This document shows, one piece after another, positions 9,982 through 18,900 of a DNA stretch of 64,000 nt. Numbering within the stretch: position 1 is the stretch's first letter; every line of letters begins with the position of its first letter. The DNA is taken from NCBI RefSeq assembly GCF_014699035.1, contig NZ_JACXAA010000001.1:930001-994000 (forward strand), written 5' to 3'. The stretch is from Spirosoma validum. GTDB taxonomy: Bacteria > Bacteroidota > Bacteroidia > Cytophagales > Spirosomataceae. The notes under the pieces are model-generated. The model did no database searches, was not told the DNA's origin, and saw only the letters and a program-made list of their open reading frames with translations. Both the position numbers and the translations under genes were made by a program.

Positions 9982-11433
9982 TTACTTTCTAAAAAAGACA
10001 AAAATCATTCCCAACAGCATAATCACAATTAGCACATTAGCGACTGCACGAACCAATGATGAAATGCTGATTGACTGACGAGTACTGTCCATTGCTTCAA
10101 TACCCGCATAAAGTGACTTACCCACCGAAGCTTCCGGAGTAATTTCTCTGCTCCCTGTTGTCGCCGTCGGTACTGTTGTATTTGTAGCTGCTAGTGGACT
10201 TCGACCGCCAGCCTGTAACTGTAGGTGTGGTCGAAGCGTGTCATAACGGGCGGTCTGCGGGTTAAAATAAATCCACTGAAAATAATTTGTTAACGTAATG
10301 GAGCCATGTTGATGCGGCACAATGAAATATGTAAACGATTTTCGGCCCCTAACCTGGTTACTGATGTGACTCAGCAAATGGCGTTCTTCTGGCGGAAATA
10401 CATCCATATCAGTCCGTTCATTCAGGATAGTAGGAGCCGGAAGCGTAGCGATATTACCTTCTCCTGCTACTGTAAACGTATAACGAACGCTTTGCCCAAT
10501 CCCGATTCGAGGTCGTTCCAATACCTCCTCTAAGCGGAATAAGCCGACTGGTACCCGCCCCCGTAGTGCATGTGCAGGTAAGGGTTTGACGGCTATAACA
10601 AGTGGTTTACTCGTAAATAAAACTTTTTCAGCCTGCGCTGAAGGTGGGCCGATAATCGGGCGGGGACGAATCAGTTGAAGGGATACAGCAGGCAATTGCA
10701 ACGTTTGGTTCGAGAGTGGAAAGAAAACCGATTGGTAAATGCGGAACTCACGAAATTTCTTACCGCCAATAGTAACGGCGGTAGGCTTTAGCTCATTGAT
10801 TGCAATGTTTTCTTCCCAGGAGTTAACTGGCCGAATTTTCTTAAGTATTGCCTGTAACTGCTTGTCAAGCGCGGTGAAGTTTAGTACGTAAGGGTAGTTG
10901 TCAGCGACAAAAAACGACAAGGTAAGTGCAACGCTCTCACCCGTATAGATTGCAGATTTAGAAGCTCGAAGCGATAAGAAAGCAGACCCTTCCGGCACTA
11001 CGTTAACCGTATTCTGGGCTAAGTTGGGCATGGATGAGTTCGAAGCAGACGATCTGACAACAAGCGTAGCGCCTTCTGAATAAATGGTTTCGCCATCGAC
11101 GACCAGGCTGAAGGGCTGTAAGCGATAGCTACCCGGTCCCCGCGCCTGATAACTTTGCGTAATTACTTGACTAATAACGTTTTTTTCATTTATTTCGGTT
11201 GACGTTGTGCTGGTAACGATTCCTTTTTTAGTAAATCCAACAATGTCCGGAAAGTTGATTGCCGGCCGCGTCTCGCTATTGGGAATAATCACGGATATAG
11301 TAAAGGGCCGCTCAATGGGAAAATCAGTTTGACTAACTTCGATAGAAGTCACATTATCAGTTGATTGCCCAAATAAGACAATAGCTGAATAAAAATATAA
11401 TACAAAAAATTTACGGAATACTTCAAACAACAT
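9982..11433 (-). CDS. BatD-like protein (oxygen-tolerance family)
   Basis: A 483-residue protein. A short N-terminal signal or anchor ([14 protein letters not shown]) is followed by repeated Ig-like beta domains: [18 protein letters not shown], then [18 protein letters not shown], then [17 protein letters not shown]-terminal membrane helix ([18 protein letters not shown]) ends in FRK. This is the layout of BatD, a periplasmic-facing membrane protein usually encoded with MoxR and BatA/B. Here the other bat genes are absent, so it is a solitary paralogue and its job is uncertain. Confidence 0.8.
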   Translation of the reverse strand: MLFEVFRKFFVLYFYSAIVLFGQSTDNVTSIEVSQTDFPIERPFTISVIIPNSETRPAINFPDIVGFTKKGIVTSTTSTEINEKNVISQVITQSYQARGPGSYRLQPFSLVVDGETIYSEGATLVVRSSASNSSMPNLAQNTVNVVPEGSAFLSLRASKSAIYTGESVALTLSFFVADNYPYVLNFTALDKQLQAILKKIRPVNSWEENIAINELKPTAVTIGGKKFREFRIYQSVFFPLSNQTLQLPAVSLQLIRPRPIIGPPSAQAEKVLFTSKPLVIAVKPLPAHALRGRVPVGLFRLEEVLERPRIGIGQSVRYTFTVAGEGNIATLPAPTILNERTDMDVFPPEERHLLSHISNQVRGRKSFTYFIVPHQHGSITLTNYFQWIYFNPQTARYDTLRPHLQLQAGGRSPLAATNTTVPTATTGSREITPEASVGKSLYAGIEAMDSTRQSISISSLVRAVANVLIVIMLLGMIFVFFRK

Positions 11434-11543
11434 TATTATTTTTGAGCAACAAATTTCAAGTTACGGCGTTACGGCTATAGAACGAACCATTCAACCTCTT
11501 ATAATATCCATAGGCTTCTTTTAACCCCAAATAATAATGTACT

Positions 11544-11756
11544 ATGCTCTCTATGCTTGAGTATATTAAAACGATCCTTCAGAAGGTAAGTTTTGACAAA
11601 GGTCTTTTTGAAAAAGAACTGGCCAAGGCCATTAAAATGCTCATTCCTAAGGAGATTAAGCAGCTAAAACGCTGGTGTTACGCTCAATTTGGTAAAGTAT
11701 ATCGTGTTGTGTTAAACCGCTGCTTCACAAGAGTTCCCCGTTTAAGATTTACCTGA
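11544..11756 (+). CDS. Small basic hypothetical protein
   Basis: A 70-residue protein, MLSMLEYIKTILQKVSFDKGL, mostly helical and lysine-rich, ending in RVPRLRFT. It has a proper ATG, its own intergenic region and a strong terminator 15 bp after the stop, which supports it as an expressed gene. No function is recognisable. Confidence 0.6.
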   Translation: MLSMLEYIKTILQKVSFDKGLFEKELAKAIKMLIPKEIKQLKRWCYAQFGKVYRVVLNRCFTRVPRLRFT

Positions 11757-11770
11757 CATATAGCTAAGCT

Positions 11771-11816
11771 ACCTATAAAAAAGCCCCAGTCATAATGCTG
11801 GGGCTTTTTTATAGGT
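11771..11816. terminator. Bidirectional rho-independent terminator
   Basis: A perfect 19-bp stem, 11771-11789 with 11798-11816, containing an A-run and T-run on opposite sides of a GC core (agccccag/ctggggct). It separates the small + strand gene from the convergent metallo-hydrolase gene. Confidence 0.92.
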
Positions 11817-11873
11817 AAAAATTGTACAATTACGCCGTTCGTAAAACGAGTGATAATAAAGCCTGATCATTCG

Positions 11874-13268
11874 TTAGAGGATTACTTTCTGCTTCATTTC
11901 CGGTATTTCAATATGCTGGAATCCGGCATCCTGTAGATGTTGTCTCCAGATGACTTGCTTATCGTATTCACCATGGACTAAAAATACCGTTTTGACCTTT
12001 GAGGCATCCTGACAACTCAGGAACAACAACATTTCGCGGTAATCTCCGTGCGCTGAGAAAGAATCCATAATTTCGACTTGTGCCAGTACGGGATAACGTT
12101 CGCCGAAAATCGTTACTTCTTTATCCCCTCGCTTTAAAGCTCCACCTAAACTATTTGGTGACGCATAGCCAACCAGTAAGATGGTGGTGTTAGGCTTAGT
12201 AATGTTATTTTTGATATGGTGCTTGATACGTCCTGCTTCCGCCATACCCGATGGCGCAATGATAATACATGGTTCATTGAGGGTATTGATTGCTTTTGAC
12301 TGCTCTACATCGGATACGTAATGCAAATTTGGGAAATCGAACGCATCGCCATCTTTCTTGATATAAGCCAGAATATCGGGGTTAAAATCTTCCTCATGAT
12401 CACGCATAACATGGGTCGCTTTTACAGACATGGGGCTGTCGATATACACGGGCAGTCGGGGTAGTTTGCCTTCACTCGACAGCTGATCGAGGGCATAAAT
12501 CAATTCCTGCGTTCGGTCGACGGCGAAAGCCGGGATGATCAGTTTACCACGCCCTTCCACACAAGTTTGCTGAACGATACGTAGTAAATGAGCCTTCATA
12601 TCCGGTTCAGCTTCGTGGAGTCGATCACCATAGGTCGATTCACAAATAATATAGTCAGCCTGTGGAAATGGATCGGGCGAACGTAGTATCTTGTCATCTG
12701 GCCGACCAATATCACCACTGAAGAAGAGGTGTTTTTCAGCTCCATTCTCCCGAATAGTCAGACTAACAGCCGCACTACCGAGCAAATGCCCTGCGTCAGT
12801 CAATAATCCCGTCACTTCATCACAGATAACGAACGGTTTATTATAGTCAACGGGCCGCATCTGAGTCAGCGCCTGTTGTACGTCATTTTCGTCGTAAAGA
12901 GCCTCGAGCTCAGGCTCACCCCGGCGTTTACGCCGTTCGTTCACACGTTCGAGATCGCGCTCCTGAATACGAGCACTGTCCATCAGCATAACTTCACACA
13001 AGTCAATCGTCGACGATGTTGTGTAGATTGGTCCGGAAAATCCTTGACGTACTAATCTGGGAATTAGACCCGTATGATCGATATGGGCATGAGAAAGTAC
13101 CATGTAATCCACCTGTGCCGGATCGAAACCAAACTCTTGATTTAGTTCGTCGGTATTAATTCCCTGAAACAAGCCGCAGTCGAGCAGGATTTGCGTACCG
13201 CTGGCCGTTGTGAGTAGGTGTTTACTACCCGTTACGGTACGGGCTGCACCAAAAAATTGAATGGTCAT
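11874..13268 (-). CDS. Beta-CASP metallo-beta-lactamase-fold RNase-like hydrolase
   Basis: A 464-residue protein. Motifs in order: LDCGLFQG; SHAHIDHTGLIPRL (HxHxDH, zinc site); DAGHLLGSAAV; FSGDIGR; CESTYGDR; then the beta-CASP part with PSGMAEAGRIKHH and FSAHGDYREM, ending with VHGEYDKQ. These match the CPSF73/RNase J-like group acting on RNA, and this subgroup (YsaA/ElaC-independent MBL-beta-CASP) is widespread in bacteria with unclear substrates. It is a single-gene unit ending at the shared terminator. Confidence 0.9.
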   Translation of the reverse strand: MTIQFFGAARTVTGSKHLLTTASGTQILLDCGLFQGINTDELNQEFGFDPAQVDYMVLSHAHIDHTGLIPRLVRQGFSGPIYTTSSTIDLCEVMLMDSARIQERDLERVNERRKRRGEPELEALYDENDVQQALTQMRPVDYNKPFVICDEVTGLLTDAGHLLGSAAVSLTIRENGAEKHLFFSGDIGRPDDKILRSPDPFPQADYIICESTYGDRLHEAEPDMKAHLLRIVQQTCVEGRGKLIIPAFAVDRTQELIYALDQLSSEGKLPRLPVYIDSPMSVKATHVMRDHEEDFNPDILAYIKKDGDAFDFPNLHYVSDVEQSKAINTLNEPCIIIAPSGMAEAGRIKHHIKNNITKPNTTILLVGYASPNSLGGALKRGDKEVTIFGERYPVLAQVEIMDSFSAHGDYREMLLFLSCQDASKVKTVFLVHGEYDKQVIWRQHLQDAGFQHIEIPEMKQKVIL

Positions 13269-13381
13269 TGTTTAAATTGCACCGGTAACCCAGTGTGGTT
13301 TCGTTGATTAAGGGATTTCGCTATTGTGTTCGTATGCGCTTCTTTTCTGACCCCATCCGATACGAAGAAGTCACAAAGAGT

Positions 13382-15805
13382 ATGACGATGTTCAAGTCAA
13401 TATTGAGAAACGTTCGCGGCATCGCCAAACGAATCTGGAAATTACGTCTGGTAAAAACTCTTGTCATAGCCATATTGATTTTTTTAGGATTCGATTTTTC
13501 ATTTCCGCTACGTACCAATGTTCCTTATTCAACGATCGTAACAGCCAGCGACGGTTCTATTCTGCACACCTTTCTCAGCCGCGACGACAAATGGCGAATG
13601 TATGCTGAACTTACGGAAATCACCCCTACCCTTCGCGAAGCTATTCTGTTCAAAGAAGATAAATATTTCTGGTATCATCCCGGCTTTAATCCGATAGCGA
13701 TGGTACGGGCAGCTGTTAAAAACATGCTAACTGGCCAGCGAACTTCAGGTGCTTCTACCGTAACGATGCAGACGGTCCGGCTTCTCGAACCTCGCCAACG
13801 AACGTATCGAAGCAAGTTGATTGAATTGTTTCGGGCTATGCAGTTAGAAGTGCATTATTCCAAAGATGAAATTCTGCAACTGTACCTGAATCTGATTCCT
13901 TATGGCGGAAACGTTGAGGGACTAAAATCGGCTTCACTACTTTATTTTGGGAAGTTACCAACGTTGCTGAGTCTGGCCGAAATAACAACGCTGACTATAA
14001 TTCCCAATCGTCCGTCGAGTCTGCAACTGGGCACCCATAACGCCCTTGTCATACAGGAACGTAACGAGTGGCTTGCTCGCTTTCGCACGCGCAAACTCTT
14101 TGACGATGCAACCATTGCCGATGCGCTGAACGAGCCACTTGTAGCGTATCGGCGAGCAGCCCCTCAATTAGCTCCGCACTTATCACGTCGACTTCGTACC
14201 GAAAATCCCGATCAGCCGATCATTCGTTCAGCGCTTCGTCCAGCGATGCAGGCAACCGCCGAGCGCCTAGTTCAACAGTACGCGAATCGTATTCGGGCTT
14301 ACAATATCCACAACACTGCCGTGCTTGTTGTGGATAATCAGTCTCACGAAGTGGTTGCTTACATCGGTTCAGCCGATTTTACGAATACGTTTGACGGCGG
14401 TCAGGTCGACGGAATTCGTGCCGTTCGGTCGCCGGGAAGTGCTTTGAAGCCCTTGCTCTACGGCCTGGCTTTCGATGCGGGAGTTATTACGCCCAAAACT
14501 AAACTTAACGACGTGCCGACTAATTTTAATGGTTACGAACCAGATAATTACGACCGGCGGTTCAATGGCCCTGTTACGGCAGAATTTGCACTGGCCAACT
14601 CACTTAACATTCCGGCGGTGGCTTTATTAAAAGAAATCGGCACACCAAATCTCGTTTCAACGCTTCAGAACGCTGGCTTTTCAGCCATAAAAAAACAAGC
14701 CAAAGAACTTGGACTTTCCATGATTCTAGGCGGCTGTGGCGTTACGCTGGAAGAAATAACACGCCTGTATACAGCCTTAGCAAATGGAGGCAAACTGGAG
14801 CCGTTACGGTTTAATAGTAACGCTACGTCACCCCTTCCCCTTAGAGAAGGGGATATAAATAGAGACTCAGTGTCTTCCTCCTCTTTTTTAAGGGGAGGGG
14901 TGACGATTCTCTCTCCAGAGGCTGCTTATCTCGTTACGAATACGCTCACGCAAATTACCCGTCCCGATCTGCCTAATAATTTCGATAATAGCTATCACCT
15001 ACCCCGTATTGCCTGGAAAACGGGAACATCCTATGGCAGGCGCGATGCCTGGAGTATTGGCTATAACCAACGGTATACGATTGGCGTATGGGTAGGTAAT
15101 TTTTCTGGAGTGGGCGTAGCTGAACTGAGTGGGGCCAACACGGCGACTCCACTGCTTTTTCAGCTTTTCAATGTGCTGGATTATAATTCAACAACCAGCT
15201 GGTTTCAAAAACCCAGGATAAACTCTAAACTTTCGATGCGGCTAATCTGCCCAGAAACGGGCAATGTTCCCGGAGATTTCTGCACGAACCCAGTGACGGA
15301 TTATTGCATCATGGGCGTTTCGCAGTATCGGCGTTGCCAACACCAAAAAGCCATTTTTACGAACATGGCCGGGACGATTTCCTATTGTGCTCACTGCCTT
15401 CCAGACTCGGGATACGTACGTCGACCCTATCCAAATCTGGCGCCGGAACTCGTTGTGTTTTATCAAAATCGTCATATTCCATTTGAAGCAGTGCCAGCGC
15501 ATAACCCAGCTTGTGAGCGCGTATTTGGAAGTTTGGGGACCGGTCAGGATGGGCCGCTGATTACCAGTTTGACTGATGGCAGTGAGTATTTCATCAACCC
15601 TGGCCAACCTGCCGAGATGCAGTTAGCCTGTCAGGCAGCAAATGATGTCCAGACTGTATTCTGGTACCTGAATGACAAATTATATCGCCGGGCTAAGCCC
15701 ACCGAAGCTTTATTCTTTAAACCTCAGCCAGGTGATCTGAAGATTTCGTGCGCCGATGATAAGGGACGTAGTAAGGACATTCGGGTGATTATACGAAAGG
15801 AATAG
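13382..15805 (+). CDS. pbpC: Penicillin-binding protein 1C
   Basis: About 807 residues; ATG at 13382 chosen because a positively charged tail then leads into the membrane anchor (LVKTLVIAILIFLGFDFSF). An upstream GTG at 13295 is possible. Domains: GT51 glycosyltransferase (KEDKYFWYHPGFNP, SGASTVTMQ), transpeptidase (SPGSALKP with the SxxK serine, SLN, KTGTS) and a C-terminal cysteine-containing BiPBP_C domain. It polymerises and may cross-link peptidoglycan. A lipoprotein alpha-2-macroglobulin gene follows 135 bp downstream, the usual PBP1C partner. Residues about 482-508 are an in-frame insert derived from a palindromic repeat. Confidence 0.93.
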   Translation: MTMFKSILRNVRGIAKRIWKLRLVKTLVIAILIFLGFDFSFPLRTNVPYSTIVTASDGSILHTFLSRDDKWRMYAELTEITPTLREAILFKEDKYFWYHPGFNPIAMVRAAVKNMLTGQRTSGASTVTMQTVRLLEPRQRTYRSKLIELFRAMQLEVHYSKDEILQLYLNLIPYGGNVEGLKSASLLYFGKLPTLLSLAEITTLTIIPNRPSSLQLGTHNALVIQERNEWLARFRTRKLFDDATIADALNEPLVAYRRAAPQLAPHLSRRLRTENPDQPIIRSALRPAMQATAERLVQQYANRIRAYNIHNTAVLVVDNQSHEVVAYIGSADFTNTFDGGQVDGIRAVRSPGSALKPLLYGLAFDAGVITPKTKLNDVPTNFNGYEPDNYDRRFNGPVTAEFALANSLNIPAVALLKEIGTPNLVSTLQNAGFSAIKKQAKELGLSMILGGCGVTLEEITRLYTALANGGKLEPLRFNSNATSPLPLREGDINRDSVSSSSFLRGGVTILSPEAAYLVTNTLTQITRPDLPNNFDNSYHLPRIAWKTGTSYGRRDAWSIGYNQRYTIGVWVGNFSGVGVAELSGANTATPLLFQLFNVLDYNSTTSWFQKPRINSKLSMRLICPETGNVPGDFCTNPVTDYCIMGVSQYRRCQHQKAIFTNMAGTISYCAHCLPDSGYVRRPYPNLAPELVVFYQNRHIPFEAVPAHNPACERVFGSLGTGQDGPLITSLTDGSEYFINPGQPAEMQLACQAANDVQTVFWYLNDKLYRRAKPTEALFFKPQPGDLKISCADDKGRSKDIRVIIRKE
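14826..14905. repeat. Palindromic repeat inserted in frame in pbpC
   Basis: The left arm cgtcaccccttccccttag (14826-14844) is nearly complementary to the right arm ttaaggggaggggtgacg (14888-14905), with a 43-nt centre. It encodes a Ser/Leu/Arg-rich stretch between LANGGKLEPLRF and LSPEAAYLV, which are normally close together in PBP1C proteins. The ends are set by the inverted arms. Confidence 0.8.
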
Positions 15806-15939
15806 AGAGTATGTTATCCCGCGTTTCAACTACCCAAACATGCCGATAACCGCTTAGTAAGTTCATTAGGCAAATTTCGACTCGCTCAACAATTTTGACT
15901 GGATTTTTCCGTCTATATTCGGCCCCTACCTTTACTCTC

Positions 15940-18900
15940 ATGCGAACGCGAACACTCCTACTTTTGAGCGTATGTTCTTTCCTCCTCTTTCAGTGTTCAC
16001 GACTGTCTTTCAATGAGGTATCAGTCGTAGGACGCAATTTCGATGATGAGGTGCAGCAGACGCAGAATCTGACCTTTACGCTTAACAAAAATATTGGTCC
16101 GACTCACCAGCTCAACGAGTGGGATTCGACTCAGTACGTACGCTTTATACCAGCCGTTCGCGGGAAATTCAAGTGGACAGCGCCAAATGAATTAGTCTTT
16201 TCGCCCGCGCGCGCCTTCGACCCAGCCACCGATTACCGGGCCGAGCTAACCGATGATTTGCTGAAGCGCTCGGATAACAAAGACCTAAAACTATCGGGTA
16301 ATGACATTACGTTCCATACGCCTTATCTGCAATTGAGCGGTATCGAAAACTGGTGGGCACGTTCGCGTGAAACGGGACAGCCCGTGGCTAAAACCCGGCT
16401 CAATTTTAATTATCCGATTTCGTCGGCGGAGCTGGCAGGAAAACTAACCGTTGTTACAGATAACAAACTACTGACAGCCCAAACTCTACCAAGCGATACC
16501 AGGGATGACGTTACGTTAACCCTGACAAACGCTCCTTCCTTAAAGAACGGACAACCACTGGTTTTTAAAGTCGACAAGGGTCTGAAAGTGCCCAATACGG
16601 CTTATGTTAGCAAAGAAATTATTGAAGAAACCAGTACGTTGCCATCGCGCTATAAAGTTGATGTAGCTGATGTACAAACAAGCTTTGAGAACAACCGGGG
16701 AGTAATAAAGGTCATTACGACCCAGGAATTGCAACCCGCCGATCTAAAGCAATATTATAGCGTACAACCACAGATTGAAACGACAGCTGAACTAACAGAA
16801 AACGGCTTTGTTGTTCGGGGTGATTTTAACGAAACTGATACGTATGTCCTAACACTTACAGACCAGATTCGGGGCGTATTGGGAACCAAGTTAGATGAGC
16901 CGGTAACGCATGACCTGTTCTTTGGAAAAATGCCCGCTAGTATCCAGTTTGCTAATAAAAAAGCGCTCTATCTATCCTCCAAAGGCGCCCGAAACATTGG
17001 CCTGACTATCGTTAACGTACCGAAAGTACAGGTTAAGATTGCTAAAGTATACGAGAATAACATTCTAAATTACCTCCGCTCGAATCGTTACGAAGAATAC
17101 AAAGAGAATACCAATGGCGAATGGGGGCCTTCCGGGGCTTTTAATTACAGCAATGATGAATCGGGCGACCTTAGTGACGTACTCGTTAATAAAACTGTCG
17201 AAACCACCGATTTGCCCAAAGTACGGGGCGTCTCGGCCCTAAATCTGGCCCTGCCTGATGCCATCCAGCCTGGTCAAAATGACAGTTTCCGAGAGCATCC
17301 ACTACGGGAGTATCCACTCCGGGGTGTTTATCTGGTATCGGTCGACTCAAAAGACGAAGCGTATTTACAGGCGAATCAATTAGTGTCAGTATCCGATATT
17401 GGTTTAGTCGCCCGTCAAACGAAAGACGAGGTGCTGGTCTGGGCAAATTCAATCCAGACGGCCGAGCCTATTCAGGGGGTTGACGTAACACTCGTCAGCA
17501 GCAATAATCAGTCGGTTTACACACTCAGAACGGATGGTAGCGGTTTCGTTAGATTCGACAAAGTGCGCCAGGAAGCACCCGGTTTCAAGATAGCGCTCCT
17601 AACGGCTCGTACAGACGACGACTTTAATTTTCTGTTTTTACCCGATACACAAGTTGAAACCTCGCGCTTTGAGGTTGAAGGAAAGCGGGATAATGAATCT
17701 GGCTTCGATGCGTTCGTGTACGGTGACCGCGACATTTACCGTCCCGGCGAAACCATCCATTTTAATACGGTTATCCGCTCTCAAGCCTGGCAAAGCGTTG
17801 GCGAAATTCCGGTACTGATTCGCGTATTGGCGCCTAATGGCCGCGAGTTTCGGGCATTCCGCAAAACGACCAACGCACAGGGGGCCGTAGCAACTGACGT
17901 ACCGCTGAACCCGGCTGCTGTAACGGGAAGCTACACGGTTGAAGTCTTGAATGCGAACAACGTACTGCTTACTTCACAGGCAATTAGTGTTGAAGAGTTC
18001 GTGCCCGACCGGATTAAAGTAGATGTACTCACGGATAGAACGAGCTATAAATCAGGCCAGACGATTAAGCTTTCTGCAACGGCCATGAATCTGTTCGGCC
18101 CACCCGCATCTGACCGGGCTTATGAAATGGAACTGCAACTGAAGCGAAAAGCCTTTGCTCCGAAAGGATTCGGGGATTATGATTTTACGATTGCCAATGG
18201 TTCGTCAGGGGCCGGCGTATCAGCCAGTGAGCCAGGTAACCGCACCGATGTTTTCCCGAAAGAATTACGCCAGGGACGTACTAACACCAACGGGCAAGCT
18301 ACTGAGCGTTTTCCGATTTCACCATTGTACCAGGATATTGGTTTGCTCGAAGGAAAGTTATTTGTTACAGTCTTCGATGAAAACGGACGCCCCGTCAATC
18401 GACTCCGGCGTTTCGACGTTCTGACACAGGATACATTTTTCGGAGTACGTTTACCCAATCGCTACGTTGCAACGAATGCGCCGGTTGCGGTCGATTTGGT
18501 AGCGATTGATCCAGCCGGAACGTTACGTTCCTCAGCCTCGGCACTGGTCAACGTTGTGCGCTATGACTATCAGACTGTGATCGAGAAAAAAGGAGATGGC
18601 GAACAGGCACAGGTTAAATACACTACCCGACGACGAGAGAAATCGGTTTATACCAATACGTTAGTTTTCAAAGGAGGAAAATCGGCCCTGCGTTACGTTC
18701 CGACCGTTTCGGGTGAGTATGAAATCCGTGTTCGTCGGCCAAATGCACAGGGATATGCAGCCACTGGTTTCTACGCTTATGGCTACGGCAGTACGTCTGC
18801 ATCATCGTTTGAGGTGAGTCAGGAAGGTCAGGTACTCATGACACTCGACAAACCAACGTATCAAACCGGCGACAAAGCCAACGTACTGTTCAAAGCGCCT

